A stretch of 53,350 bases of DNA from positions 1 to 53,350 of the forward strand of contig NZ_CAJWRQ010000008.1 in NCBI RefSeq assembly GCF_913046405.1. The letters are read 5' to 3'. The position numbers and the translations under genes were made by a program. This document shows positions 8,089 through 16,528 of this stretch, one piece after another. The notes under the pieces are model-generated. The model was given only the letters and a program-made list of their open reading frames with translations, was not told the origin of the DNA and did no database searches. How positions within the stretch are numbered: position 1 is the first letter of the stretch; every line of letters starts with the position of its first letter. Source of the DNA: an uncultured Christiangramia sp. (lineage in GTDB: Bacteria > Bacteroidota > Bacteroidia > Flavobacteriales > Flavobacteriaceae).

Positions 8089-8586
8089 TCAGAATATAAA
8101 CTCCTTATAACTCCAGAATTGGTAAAGGAACAGGATAAGAAATGCAAAAGTGACGATGAACTCCATAAAGCTTGAAGCCAGCAGACCGAGAAAAGAACCA
8201 AAAGCAGCCTTTCCAGCCGTTCTGGAATCAGATTTATTTAGAATTTCTCCAATAAAAGCACCTACAAACGGACAAATAAGAATAGCGAAAGGAAATGGAG
8301 CGAAGATCCCAATGATCAAACCTATAGTAGCTCCGATCATTCCTTTTCGGCTTCCTCCAAATTTCTTGGTTCCCATCGCTGGAATGGCAAAATTGAGAAT
8401 ATAGAATAGGATAGCAACAAAGAGCGTGATTCCAAGGAAAACGTAGTTCACTCCTACTCCCGGAATAAGGAAAAATATAAGCAACCCGATCCAGCTTAAT
8501 GGTACTCCGGGCAAGACCGGAAGAAAACTCCCCAGGATTCCCAGAATCATAAAAATCGCTGCCACACTTAACAATACTATCTCCAT
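8089..8586 (-). CDS. DUF456 family membrane protein
   Basis: A 165-residue, very hydrophobic protein with about five membrane helices. It contains the glycine- and proline-rich turns typical of DUF456: LGSFLPVLPGVPLSWIGLL near residues 20-38, then TIGLIIGIFAPFPFAILICPFVGAFIGE. The role of this family is not established. It is divergent from the BlaI-type regulator at 8697, and the shared 110-base gap holds two palindromic operators. Confidence 0.8.
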   Translation of the reverse strand: MEIVLLSVAAIFMILGILGSFLPVLPGVPLSWIGLLIFFLIPGVGVNYVFLGITLFVAILFYILNFAIPAMGTKKFGGSRKGMIGATIGLIIGIFAPFPFAILICPFVGAFIGEILNKSDSRTAGKAAFGSFLGLLASSFMEFIVTFAFLILFLYQFWSYKEFIF

Positions 8587-8633
8587 ACTATTTCTTTTTC
8601 TGAACGAAGATAATCAACTTAAAATCATTTTTT

Positions 8634-8649
8634 AACTAAATAATTAGTT
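8634..8649. promoter_or_regulatory. Operator 1 of the BlaI-type repressor (inverted repeat)
   Basis: A perfect palindrome with 6-base arms: AACTAA-ATAA-TTAGTT. It has the same design as the copy at 8652-8667, with 18 bases between centres. Position ahead of a BlaI/MecI-family gene implies autoregulation. That inference rests on family behaviour and on the exact duplication of the site. Confidence 0.75.
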
Positions 8650-8651
8650 CA

Positions 8652-8667
8652 AACTAAAAGATTAGTT
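8652..8667. promoter_or_regulatory. Operator 2 of the BlaI-type repressor (inverted repeat)
   Basis: AACTAA-AAGA-TTAGTT has the same arms and 4-base spacer as operator 1. It ends 6 bases before a -7-like TAGCTTTA (8674-8681), so a bound repressor would cover the promoter of the blaI-M56 operon. Confidence 0.75.
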
Positions 8668-8696
8668 CTATATTAGCTTTAACTTATTTATCTACC

Positions 8697-9059
8697 ATGA
8701 AACAATTAACCAAAGCAGAAGAAGAGATCATGCAGATTCTCTGGCATCTAAAAGAATCTAACGTAAACGGTATCATTGATGAAATACCCGAACCTAAACC
8801 GGCCTACAACACGGTTTCGACGATCGTAAGAATCCTGGAAAATAAAGAGTTTGTAGACCATAAAAAGAAAGGGAAAGGTTATATCTATTTTCCGAAAGTT
8901 GAAAAGGAAACCTATAGCAACCAAAGTATCAACCAGTTGATGAACAACTATTTCAATGGTTCATTTCAAAGTATGGTGAGCTTTTTTATGAAAAAGAACG
9001 AGATGAAATCAACGGATCTCGAAGCAATTTTGAAAGAAATCAATAAAGATAATAAGTGA
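8697..9059 (+). CDS. BlaI/MecI/CopY-family transcriptional repressor
   Basis: A 120-residue winged-helix repressor. It begins MKQLTKAEEEIMQILWHLKE, the family's helix-turn-helix start. The recognition region is PAYNTVSTIVRILENKEFV, followed by a wing (HKKKGKGYIYFP) and a helical dimerisation tail. Family members dimerise on palindromic operators and are released when the partner M56 protease cleaves them. The two AACTAA-N4-TTAGTT sites upstream and the overlapping M56 gene fit that model. The inducing signal is unknown. Nothing here indicates beta-lactam resistance. Confidence 0.92.
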   Translation: MKQLTKAEEEIMQILWHLKESNVNGIIDEIPEPKPAYNTVSTIVRILENKEFVDHKKKGKGYIYFPKVEKETYSNQSINQLMNNYFNGSFQSMVSFFMKKNEMKSTDLEAILKEINKDNK

Positions 9060-10585
9060 TGGAACATTATATTATCCAGGTAATTTTATTCCAGCTGGCA
9101 TTTTTCGTGATCTACGAAGTATTGCTGGAAAAAGAAACCTTTTTTAAACTTAACCGTGCGTACCTAATTGCAACTCCAATTCTGGCGTTTTTGATTCCAT
9201 TTGTAAAATTTGGGAGCTTACAGCAAAGTACAACAGCACGAGTCATGCAACAATTTAGTGATCAAACAATGATCTTAATGCCGGAGGTAATGATTGGTGC
9301 AACCTCGAACGACGCGACTACGAATCCTGTTCAGGCAGATCCTTCGATCAACTGGTTGTTCTGGTTATATATTGCAGGAGTAGTCATTAGTTTAAGCATA
9401 TTTATTTTCAAGCTCATCAAACTTCAGAAGATCGCTAGAAAAAGTAAAACTATTGATGTTCGTTACTACGAGCTGAGAGAGGTTCCAGATTCTGATACTG
9501 CTTTCACATATTTCAACAAATTATATATAGGAGACCAGATTTCAGAAAAAGACCGACAGCATATCATCACGCACGAACTGGTACACCTGCAAGATCATCA
9601 CGGTTTTGATTTGATGGTTTTTGAATTTTTGAAAATTCTTTTCTGGTTCAATCCGCTTATCTATATTTTCCAGTCACGTCTGGCCACGCTACATGAGTAT
9701 ATCGCTGATAGCACCACCGTCAAGAAATCGGGAAAAAAGCAATATTTCGAACAGTTGCTCAACACCGCCTTCGGAACAGAGAACTTTTCATTCACCAATC
9801 AATTTTTTAGTCATTCATTAATCAAAAAACGAATCATTATGTTACAGAAAAATCAATCATCCAACATTTCAAAATTTAAGTTTTTACTCATCATTCCCAT
9901 GCTAATGCTAATGCTCACTTATGTTGCATGTTCAGATGATAATTCTTCGGAAATAGAACCAGAATTACAGGAATCCAGCACTTCGGAAATAATTGCGGAA
10001 CTTAAAGCACATCTAGAAAATATGGAGAGCCTTACTCCATCAGAGAAAGAAGAGTTCCTGCAGCTTCTTAAAAAAAGAGAAGAGTTATTATTGAAAGAAG
10101 CGAAGGCGAATGGGACAGAGATTATAGAAGTTGTTGAAGAACAAACATTGCCACCTTCACCTCCGCCAGCCCCAGGTTCTACCGAAGATATTCAAAACCG
10201 TGCCGATAATAGCGCCTACGATAATGCTACCTCAGTTCCATTTGCTGTAATCGAAAAAGTTCCTGCTTTTGAAGGTTGTGATGAGTGGGTAGATGACGCC
10301 AGAAAAAACTGTACTTCTTCAGAAATTTCAAAATTCGTCAACAAGAACTTCAATACTTCCCTGGGAAAAGAATTAGGACTTGAAGGAATAAATCGTGTTA
10401 TCGTTCAATTCAGAATTGATGAAAACGGACAGGTTCAGGATATTAAATCAAGAGCTCCGCATCCGAGATTAGAAGAGGAAGCTAAACGAGTCATTTCTGA
10501 GCTTCCATCATTTATTCCAGGAGAACAGAATGGTCGTGCCGTAAGTGTCATGTATAGTTTACCAATCGCATTTAAGGTTCAATAA
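9059..10585 (+). CDS. M56 (BlaR1-like) membrane metalloprotease with C-terminal TonB-like domain
   Basis: A 508-residue protein from the ATG at 9059, which shares one base with the blaI stop (TGATG); a GTG at 9056 is an alternative. Order: three N-terminal membrane helices (about 5-22, 36-52, 98-120), a cytosolic M56 protease domain with HELVHLQDHH at about 172 and the third zinc ligand region LHEYIAD near 211, a fourth helix at about 272-290, a charged coiled stretch, a proline linker, and a periplasmic TonB C-terminal-like module (about 395-505) with cysteines at about 407 and 418. Such proteins sense a periplasmic signal and cleave the BlaI-type repressor. The fused TonB-like module is probably the sensor or effector. 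Confidence 0.88.
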   Translation: MEHYIIQVILFQLAFFVIYEVLLEKETFFKLNRAYLIATPILAFLIPFVKFGSLQQSTTARVMQQFSDQTMILMPEVMIGATSNDATTNPVQADPSINWLFWLYIAGVVISLSIFIFKLIKLQKIARKSKTIDVRYYELREVPDSDTAFTYFNKLYIGDQISEKDRQHIITHELVHLQDHHGFDLMVFEFLKILFWFNPLIYIFQSRLATLHEYIADSTTVKKSGKKQYFEQLLNTAFGTENFSFTNQFFSHSLIKKRIIMLQKNQSSNISKFKFLLIIPMLMLMLTYVACSDDNSSEIEPELQESSTSEIIAELKAHLENMESLTPSEKEEFLQLLKKREELLLKEAKANGTEIIEVVEEQTLPPSPPPAPGSTEDIQNRADNSAYDNATSVPFAVIEKVPAFEGCDEWVDDARKNCTSSEISKFVNKNFNTSLGKELGLEGINRVIVQFRIDENGQVQDIKSRAPHPRLEEEAKRVISELPSFIPGEQNGRAVSVMYSLPIAFKVQ

Positions 10586-10604
10586 TAAATTCAAAAACAA
10601 GATT

Positions 10605-11075
10605 ATGAAAAACATAAAATTTAAAACTCTACTTAGCCTTTTTGTATTCCTGATTTCTCTTTCAGGTTTCAGCCAGGAGATGGCTACACCCTTTGCGGTG
10701 GCAGATAAATCACCGGTCTTTCCTGGATGTGAGTCACTAACTGGCAATGATCAGAAAGATTGCACGGTAGAGCGAATCACCAATCATGTAAACAAAAATT
10801 TCAACACCGCTTTGGGAAAGCAATTGAATCTTACCGGGCGCCAACGTATCGTTGTGAAATTTGTGATAGGAAAAGACGGTGAAATTAGAGACGTTGAATC
10901 AAGATCTCTGGCAAAAGAGGCTGAAGTAAGAGCCAGCCTGCAAGCTGAAGCCACTCGCGTGATAAATTCATTACCGAAGATGCAAGCGGGTGAATTTGAA
11001 GGTGAGAAAGTCGCGATCGCCTATGCTTTACCCATAGAATTTGCTACGCCTCAAAAAGAAAATAAGAACGGATAA
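10605..11075 (+). CDS. Secreted TonB C-terminal-like protein
   Basis: A 156-residue protein. The ATG at 10605 was chosen because it opens a clear signal peptide (KNIKFKTLLSLFVFLISLSG, cleaved about FSQ-E); an upstream ATG at 10545 lies inside the M56 gene. The mature part is a single TonB C-terminal-like module closely related to the M56 C-terminus: PVFPGC...DCTVERI, VNKNFNTALGKQL, VVKFVIGKDGEIRDVESRS, ATRVINSLP and ALPIEF recur in order. Cysteines at 42 and 53 match the pair in the M56 protein. It has no membrane anchor or proline-rich spacer, so it is not a classical TonB. It may be a soluble partner of the protease sensor. Confidence 0.75.
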   Translation: MKNIKFKTLLSLFVFLISLSGFSQEMATPFAVADKSPVFPGCESLTGNDQKDCTVERITNHVNKNFNTALGKQLNLTGRQRIVVKFVIGKDGEIRDVESRSLAKEAEVRASLQAEATRVINSLPKMQAGEFEGEKVAIAYALPIEFATPQKENKNG

Positions 11076-11086
11076 TATTCAATAAT

Positions 11087-12235
11087 TTGAAATTTTTACT
11101 AGCCCTGATTCTTACAATAATTGTCCTGCTGCCAACCTATGCGCAGCAGGACATTTTAAATAATGCTGATAGTCTTGCAGCGGTTGGCAATCGTGAAAAA
11201 GCCATTAAACTACTTACAGACCTGCCTGATAAAGACGCTAAAGTTCTATTGAAACTGGCAAAATTTCAGCAGTCGGAAGGAAATATCAAAGCCGCACTTG
11301 AGAATTATAAACAGGTAACTCAACAACATCCCGAGAAGGTTTTAACGATGCAGGACTATGGAGAACTTTTACTTGAGAATGGAAAGCTTGAGTTGGCAGA
11401 TAGTATCTTCAGCAATTTAAAAGAAAGGTATCCTGAAAATGCCGGCTTTACCTATAGATTAGGACTTGTTAAAGAAAAACGCAAACTGGATACCCTGGCT
11501 AATCGCTTGTTTTTTGAAACCGTTAGTTACGATTTTTCACATCAAGGTGCATTATATAAAACAAGCAAATATCAATTAGCTCGCGGTAGAAAACATGAAG
11601 CGATTGTACTTGCGGAGGCTGGTTTAAAAAAACGTCCAAAAAATGTAAGTCTGTTATCTATTCTGGGTCAGGCCTATATGTCCACTTTTCAGTTTGACAA
11701 GGCGATACCGGCGTTTAATACGATCGTGGAAGAAGGGGAAGCTTCAGAATTTGTACTGGAAAAACTCGCAAAAGCCTATCGTATGACCAACCAGTTACCA
11801 AAAGCTTTGGAAACCTATAAGCAAATGCTGGAAATCAATGATATGAATAGCGCCGCGCATTCTAACATTGGAGTCATCCTAATGGAAATGGACAGGCATA
11901 AAGAGGCGAGAGAACACTTCTACAATGCCCTTTTTGTAAAAAATCCCAGAGTTGACAAAGAGTTTCTGAATCTTGGACTGGCTTCAAAAGAACTCGAAGA
12001 TTTTAAAGAGGCCTACCGGTTTTTCAAATTTGCGATCGAAGAAAATGAAGAGAACGAAAGAGCTTTGCTGGAACTGGCGCTTACTGCCGACAGGTATTTT
12101 GAAGATAAAAAATCTGTTGCTGAACATTACCAGCGATACCTTGACAGGTATGCCGGAAATGGAAATGCTGCTATGATCGAAATCGCAAAATACAGGTTAA
12201 GTGAGCTTAAAAAAGAGGAGCATTTTTCGGAATAG
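11087..12235 (+). CDS. Secreted TPR-repeat protein
   Basis: A 382-residue protein starting with TTG at 11087, 11 bases after the previous gene. This start opens a good signal peptide (KFLLALILTIIVLLPTYAQ). The rest is a helical array of about nine tetratricopeptide-like repeats, for example LLKLAKFQQSEGNIKAALEN, YMSTFQFDKAIPAFNTIV and HSNIGVILMEMDRHKEARE. TPR arrays bind other proteins. Its place between two TonB-like modules in the blaI-M56 operon suggests a periplasmic scaffold for that system, but no partner can be read from sequence. Confidence 0.8.
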   Translation: MKFLLALILTIIVLLPTYAQQDILNNADSLAAVGNREKAIKLLTDLPDKDAKVLLKLAKFQQSEGNIKAALENYKQVTQQHPEKVLTMQDYGELLLENGKLELADSIFSNLKERYPENAGFTYRLGLVKEKRKLDTLANRLFFETVSYDFSHQGALYKTSKYQLARGRKHEAIVLAEAGLKKRPKNVSLLSILGQAYMSTFQFDKAIPAFNTIVEEGEASEFVLEKLAKAYRMTNQLPKALETYKQMLEINDMNSAAHSNIGVILMEMDRHKEAREHFYNALFVKNPRVDKEFLNLGLASKELEDFKEAYRFFKFAIEENEENERALLELALTADRYFEDKKSVAEHYQRYLDRYAGNGNAAMIEIAKYRLSELKKEEHFSE

Positions 12236-12266
12236 CAGATAATTTTCCTAACCTGCTAGATTTCAC

Positions 12267-12274
12267 TATTTTTG
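12267..12274 (+). promoter_or_regulatory. Possible -7 element before the TonB-like lipoprotein
   Basis: TATTTTTG fits TAnnTTTG, 22 bases before the start at 12296. No convincing -33 element is present, so the gene could also be read from the operon promoter. Confidence 0.35.
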
Positions 12275-12295
12275 GAATCCGAAAGCTAACTTTTA

Positions 12296-12769
12296 ATGAA
12301 GAAGATATTATTCGCAGTGGCCATTCTAGTTCTGTGCTCCTGTAATTTCGAAACCAGGAAAATTTCTTCTGAAGAGGTTCTGGAGCAGGAATCACGCACG
12401 TTGAACTGGAAAGAAGTGGATGAATACCCCGCTTTCGAAGATTGCCAGAATCTTACCAATCTTGCTGAAGCTAAGAATTGCTTCGCACGACAGGTCTCTA
12501 CAACAATTTACAGTCACCTGGCGAGTCAGCAACCCGTAGTGACCAAAAGCATTGATGATACGCTTTTTATTTACCTGGAAATCGACAAGAATGGGAAACC
12601 GCAAGTTGAATCCATAGAAGTTGATACCACAGTGACCAATCAATTACCAGAAATCAAGAACTGGATCAGGCAGAGTATCGATTCCTTGCCTAAAATTTAC
12701 CCGGCCAGCAAAAGAGGAATTCCTGTATCTACTGTGTTTAAAATGCCGGTAGTTGTCAAGGCCGAATAA
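12296..12769 (+). CDS. Lipoprotein with TonB-like cysteine-paired module
   Basis: A 157-residue putative lipoprotein. The N-terminus MKKILFAVAILVLCSC gives a lipid-anchor candidate at C16. The body follows the same plan as the two TonB-like modules upstream: YPAFEDCQ...KNCFARQV (C50, C62), a strand FIYLEIDKNGKPQVESIEVD, a helix INDSLP-like (IRQSIDSLPKI) and a closing VFKMPVVV. Similarity is lower than between the other two, so it is a diverged paralogue. Its 3' end lies 2 bases from the convergent glycosyltransferase gene. Function is unknown; membership of the M56 sensing system is inferred from tandem position and shared domain. Confidence 0.7.
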   Translation: MKKILFAVAILVLCSCNFETRKISSEEVLEQESRTLNWKEVDEYPAFEDCQNLTNLAEAKNCFARQVSTTIYSHLASQQPVVTKSIDDTLFIYLEIDKNGKPQVESIEVDTTVTNQLPEIKNWIRQSIDSLPKIYPASKRGIPVSTVFKMPVVVKAE

Positions 12770-12771
12770 CT

Positions 12772-13917
12772 CTATTTTCGGTAGTCTCTTCCTTTCCACT
12801 TAAAACCAACGAATAGAGAAGTCAGCGCAATTCCTGATGCAAATAAAGGATAAGCAATACTACTCCACGCGTAACTTCGCATACTTGCCTTTCTGTCGAA
12901 GAAAACTGCAGCTTTATATATCAGCATAAAATCCAGATTAAACTTGATAAGAAACGCAATCATAAGCCACTGAAGATAGCTGGGATTGAACTGGCAAAGC
13001 ACTAATCCTATGATGATAGCGGCATTCATTAGAAAAACGGTCAAAGCGGCGAACCTGGCAAAATGATCTTTGTAGCCGGCAGATTTTGCTGCCCAGCGTA
13101 AACGTTGCTGAATAAAGCTTCGAAGATCTTTCTGCGCCGCGGTTGTTACGATCATGTTAGTGCTTCTTATAAAATCGATCTTTCTTTTGTGTTCTTTAAA
13201 TTGCTGAAGCAAAAAAACATCATCACCACCTGCATAGTTGCTGGACTGCCTATATCCTCCAACTTCCTGGAAAGCTTTTTTCTTAAAGCATAGATTTGCA
13301 GCATTACATATAAACGGTCTTCCCAATCCAAAAGCACCAATCGTAGTAGCCTGCAAACTCATAAAATCCATGAGATCAAATTTTCTGAATAGTGGATTTT
13401 CAGGATGAACTTCGTCGAGTATCACCGGAGCTGCAATTAGATCTGAATCCTGAGACTCTATATAATTATTAAATCCCTGCAACCAGTTTTCAGGAACTTT
13501 ACAATCGGCATCTGTAGTGACTAGGAATTCAAATCTGGATTTATCTATGCCGACTTTAATAGCATCCTTTTTTGCTGAAATGGATTCTTGCTGGTTTTGC
13601 AAGAGCTCTATCGCAAGTTCAGGATGGATCTTGCGAAATTCCTGAACCAGTTTTTCTGAATCATCTTCAGAAGAGTCATTGATCAAAAGGATCTCAAAAT
13701 TGTTTCTTGGATACTTCAAATCCTTCAGAGAGTCCAATAAAGCGGGTAAATGGAACTGCTCATTTCTGAATGGAATGATGATGGAAAAACCAGTTTCAGC
13801 AGAACCAACAGATGAATCAAGGTCTTTCATTTTGTTCCAACCATACAGCAGAGACAGGAGCAAAATTATATAACACAGGGAAACGCCGACTAGGATAAGG
13901 ACAGGAAGCAGGGCCAT
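12772..13917 (-). CDS. Family 2 glycosyltransferase with C-terminal membrane helices
   Basis: A 381-residue membrane GT2. An N-terminal helix (about 3-26) precedes the GT-A domain, with SIIIPFRNEQ, LINDSSEDDS, a DxD-type TTDADC, GGDDVF (catalytic-loop Asp pair) and QQRLRW matching the QxxRW motif of processive synthases. Three helices follow (about 290-375). It would transfer a sugar from a nucleotide donor at the inner face of the membrane. The acceptor is unknown; similar stand-alone genes in Bacteroidota are annotated only as glycosyltransferases. It is divergent from ruvC. Confidence 0.85.
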   Translation of the reverse strand: MALLPVLILVGVSLCYIILLLSLLYGWNKMKDLDSSVGSAETGFSIIIPFRNEQFHLPALLDSLKDLKYPRNNFEILLINDSSEDDSEKLVQEFRKIHPELAIELLQNQQESISAKKDAIKVGIDKSRFEFLVTTDADCKVPENWLQGFNNYIESQDSDLIAAPVILDEVHPENPLFRKFDLMDFMSLQATTIGAFGLGRPFICNAANLCFKKKAFQEVGGYRQSSNYAGGDDVFLLQQFKEHKRKIDFIRSTNMIVTTAAQKDLRSFIQQRLRWAAKSAGYKDHFARFAALTVFLMNAAIIIGLVLCQFNPSYLQWLMIAFLIKFNLDFMLIYKAAVFFDRKASMRSYAWSSIAYPLFASGIALTSLFVGFKWKGRDYRK

Positions 13918-13945
13918 AGATAGTGGTCGCCAGATTTTAAATGAT

Positions 13946-13953
13946 TAGTTTTG
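13946..13953 (+). promoter_or_regulatory. Possible -7 element for ruvC
   Basis: TAGTTTTG fits TAnnTTTG and lies 25 bases before the GTG start of ruvC, in the short divergent gap. No -33 box is recognisable. Confidence 0.4.
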
Positions 13954-13978
13954 CAGAAGTCCAAATTAGGCAATTTTA

Positions 13979-14557
13979 GTGAGTAGCACGACAGAGAAAA
14001 AGACGATACAAGGAGAAAGGATCATCCTGGGAATTGACCCCGGAACTACGATAATGGGTTTTGGTTTGATCAAGGTGGTTAACAAGAACATGAGCTTTAT
14101 TCAAATGAATGAGTTACAGCTCAACAAATACAGCGATCATTATGTAAAGCTGAAACTTATTTTCGAGAGAACCATTGAACTTATAGACACCTATCATCCT
14201 GATGAAATTGCTATTGAAGCACCGTTCTTTGGTAAAAATGTGCAATCCATGTTAAAACTGGGTAGGGCTCAGGGAGTCGCCATGGCCGCGGGATTATCAC
14301 GAGAAGTTCCCATCACAGAATACCTTCCGAAGAAAATTAAAATGGCTATTACCGGAAATGGAAATGCCAGCAAAGAACAGGTTGCAAAAATGCTGCAAAG
14401 TATGCTGAAGATCGGGGAACTTCCGAAAAACCTTGATGCTACAGATGGTCTGGCTGCAGCGGTTTGCCACTTTTATAATTCTGGAAAAACCGAAATTGGC
14501 AAAAGTTACACAGGCTGGAGCGCGTTTGTAAAGCAAAATCCGGGTAAGATCAAATAG
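13979..14557 (+). CDS. ruvC: Holliday junction resolvase RuvC
   Basis: A 192-residue RuvC, starting with GTG. It cuts four-way DNA junctions during recombinational repair together with RuvAB. Catalytic acids are visible in ILGIDPGTTIMGFG (first Asp), IAIEAPFFGKN (Glu) and the C-terminal DATDGLAAAVCHF (Asp pair). Length is slightly above the proteobacterial 173 residues because of a short N-terminal extension, usual in this phylum. It lies 3 bases ahead of hemW, so the two are probably co-transcribed. ruvA and ruvB are not in the window. Confidence 0.95.
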   Translation: MSSTTEKKTIQGERIILGIDPGTTIMGFGLIKVVNKNMSFIQMNELQLNKYSDHYVKLKLIFERTIELIDTYHPDEIAIEAPFFGKNVQSMLKLGRAQGVAMAAGLSREVPITEYLPKKIKMAITGNGNASKEQVAKMLQSMLKIGELPKNLDATDGLAAAVCHFYNSGKTEIGKSYTGWSAFVKQNPGKIK

Positions 14558-14560
14558 ATC

Positions 14561-15688
14561 ATGAGCGGAATCTATATCCATATTCCATTTTGCAAACAGG
14601 CATGTCACTATTGTGATTTCCACTTTTCCACCTCTACAAAGAAGAAGGGGCAACTTGTTGAAATGCTAGGCAGGGAACTGAAATTGCGAAAAAATGAAAT
14701 TCCCGGAACTATACAAACCATCTACTTTGGAGGTGGAACTCCTTCTCTACTCTCTTCGGAAGAACTTGAATCGATCTTTCTAAGCATCAACCAGAATTTC
14801 GAAGTATCAGACAGTGCCGAGATCACTCTTGAAGCAAATCCCGATGACCTCTCGGAAGAAGTTTTAAAAGTGCTGAACGATTCGCCAGTAAACCGGCTTA
14901 GTATTGGTGTGCAGTCCTTTTTTGAAGCAGATCTGAAATTGATGAATCGCGCACACAACGCAACAGAAGCATTGGAAAGTCTGAAACTTGCGAAGCGATA
15001 TTTCGATAATATCAGTATTGATCTTATTTATGGAATCCCCGGACAGTCTGATAAGCAATGGATCGAGAATCTGGAGATCGCTCTGGAATTGGACATTCCT
15101 CATATTTCCAGTTATGCACTTACCGTAGAACCAAAAACAGCACTGGAAACTTTTATCAAAAAGGGAAAGATCCAACCGGTCACCGACGAGAAGTTCAGAA
15201 AGCATTTCGATATTCTGGTACAAAAACTAACAAATGTTGGATTTGAACATTACGAGTTTTCAAATTATGGAAGACCAGGTTTTCATTCAGAAAACAATAT
15301 GGCTTACTGGCTGGGCAAAGCTTACCTGGGAATTGGTCCTTCTGCCCATTCTTATGATGGCAAGACCAGAAGTTGGAACGTGGCGAATAATTCATTATAT
15401 ATTTCAGCACTAGCAGAAAATAAAATTCCGCAACAACAGGAAGTTTTATCGCTGACAGATTCATATAATGAATATATCATGACGAGATTACGCACAAAAT
15501 TCGGCGTAAATTCAGAAGATATTCACCGCAACTTTGGAAAGCTTTACGAAGAACATTTCGTAAAGGAAGTTCAGGTTTTCCTTGAAAACGGACAAATTGA
15601 AAAGCGTGATTCCGGATTTCATATTTCTGAAAAAGGTAAATTTCTAAGCGATGGAATTGCTGCAGAACTCTTTTACCTTGATGACTAA
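14561..15688 (+). CDS. hemW: Radical SAM heme chaperone HemW
   Basis: A 375-residue radical SAM protein of the HemN-like HemW group. The [4Fe-4S] motif is C11-KQA-C15-HY-C18. GGGTPS, EANPDDL, NRLSIGVQSF and the later GIGPSAHSYDG block are all present. HemW binds heme and inserts it into target proteins. The single-residue differences from coproporphyrinogen dehydrogenase HemN (CxxxCxxC followed by D, shorter N-terminus) favour HemW. Its start is 3 bases after ruvC. Confidence 0.93.
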   Translation: MSGIYIHIPFCKQACHYCDFHFSTSTKKKGQLVEMLGRELKLRKNEIPGTIQTIYFGGGTPSLLSSEELESIFLSINQNFEVSDSAEITLEANPDDLSEEVLKVLNDSPVNRLSIGVQSFFEADLKLMNRAHNATEALESLKLAKRYFDNISIDLIYGIPGQSDKQWIENLEIALELDIPHISSYALTVEPKTALETFIKKGKIQPVTDEKFRKHFDILVQKLTNVGFEHYEFSNYGRPGFHSENNMAYWLGKAYLGIGPSAHSYDGKTRSWNVANNSLYISALAENKIPQQQEVLSLTDSYNEYIMTRLRTKFGVNSEDIHRNFGKLYEEHFVKEVQVFLENGQIEKRDSGFHISEKGKFLSDGIAAELFYLDD

Positions 15689-15748
15689 AATTTTGGTGAG
15701 TCTCAAAAATATCAACTTTACAGCTAGCCTATTATCGGTTTACAATCT

Positions 15749-15756
15749 TACATTTG
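15749..15756 (+). promoter_or_regulatory. Possible -7 element for the cyclase operon
   Basis: TACATTTG fits TAnnTTTG, 19 bases before the start at 15776. No -33 TTTG is seen at the right spacing. Confidence 0.4.
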
Positions 15757-15775
15757 TTGAGCATATTCATTTCTT

Positions 15776-16528
15776 ATGATCGCCAGCATACATTACCAGA
15801 ATTCAGATTTTCGTGTGGATCTTTCCAAACCTCTGGATATTTCCATTAGTCTGCGTGGCGATGAAAAAAATCCAATCGCCTGGTATCTGGAAAATCCCGA
15901 GATCAAGCCGGTTGTTGATGGTAATTTTATTGGCAAAGTAAGTGCCGGCGCTTCAGTGAATTTTAACAATATCAGCTTTAATCCTCACGCTCACGCCACG
16001 CATACCGAGTGTGTTGGTCATATAACCAAAGAACCGAATTTTATTCAACAGCATTTAAAACGTTTCTTTTTTAAGGCAGAAGTGATCTCTTTAGAACCGC
16101 AAACTGCTGGTGAAGACCGTATTTTAAGAAGAGCACAATTAGAAAAAGCTTTAAAAAATTCTACTGCTGAAGCGATCATTATCAGGACGCTACCAAATTA
16201 TATTGGTAAGATCTCCAAACATCATTCTCATACGAACTGGCCATATCTGGAAGAAGCTGCGGCTAATTTTTTCAGAGAACAGGGAATTGATCACCTGCTT
16301 ATAGACCAGCCTTCTGTAGATAAAGAGAAGGATGAAGGAAAACTTCTGGCTCACAAAGCCTTCTGGAACTACCCGAAGGAAATTCGCTACCATGCCACGA
16401 TCACAGAATTGATTTATGTTCCAAACAAGATCGAGGACGGCGCCTATTTTCTAAGTTTGCAGCCGGCATCTTTTGAAAATGACGCAGCACCATCGAAACC
16501 GGTCTTATATAAAATCCTCGACAAATGA
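15776..16528 (+). CDS. Cyclase-family metal-dependent hydrolase (kynurenine formamidase-like)
   Basis: A 250-residue protein of the cyclase/arylformamidase family (PF04199). The metal-binding signature is HAHATHTECVGHI near residue 73 (family HxGTHxDxxxH). A later DQPSVDKEKDEG segment and HKAFWNYPKEIRYHATITEL match the C-terminal core. Family members hydrolyse cyclic or N-formyl amides such as N-formylkynurenine. No tryptophan-catabolism gene is nearby, so the substrate is open. It overlaps the next gene by 4 bases (ATGA). Confidence 0.8.
   Translation: MIASIHYQNSDFRVDLSKPLDISISLRGDEKNPIAWYLENPEIKPVVDGNFIGKVSAGASVNFNNISFNPHAHATHTECVGHITKEPNFIQQHLKRFFFKAEVISLEPQTAGEDRILRRAQLEKALKNSTAEAIIIRTLPNYIGKISKHHSHTNWPYLEEAAANFFREQGIDHLLIDQPSVDKEKDEGKLLAHKAFWNYPKEIRYHATITELIYVPNKIEDGAYFLSLQPASFENDAAPSKPVLYKILDK

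Noticed and set aside
8697..10585. Beta-lactam resistance operon
   Set aside because: A BlaI/M56 pair alone does not indicate resistance; no beta-lactamase or penicillin-binding protein gene is nearby.
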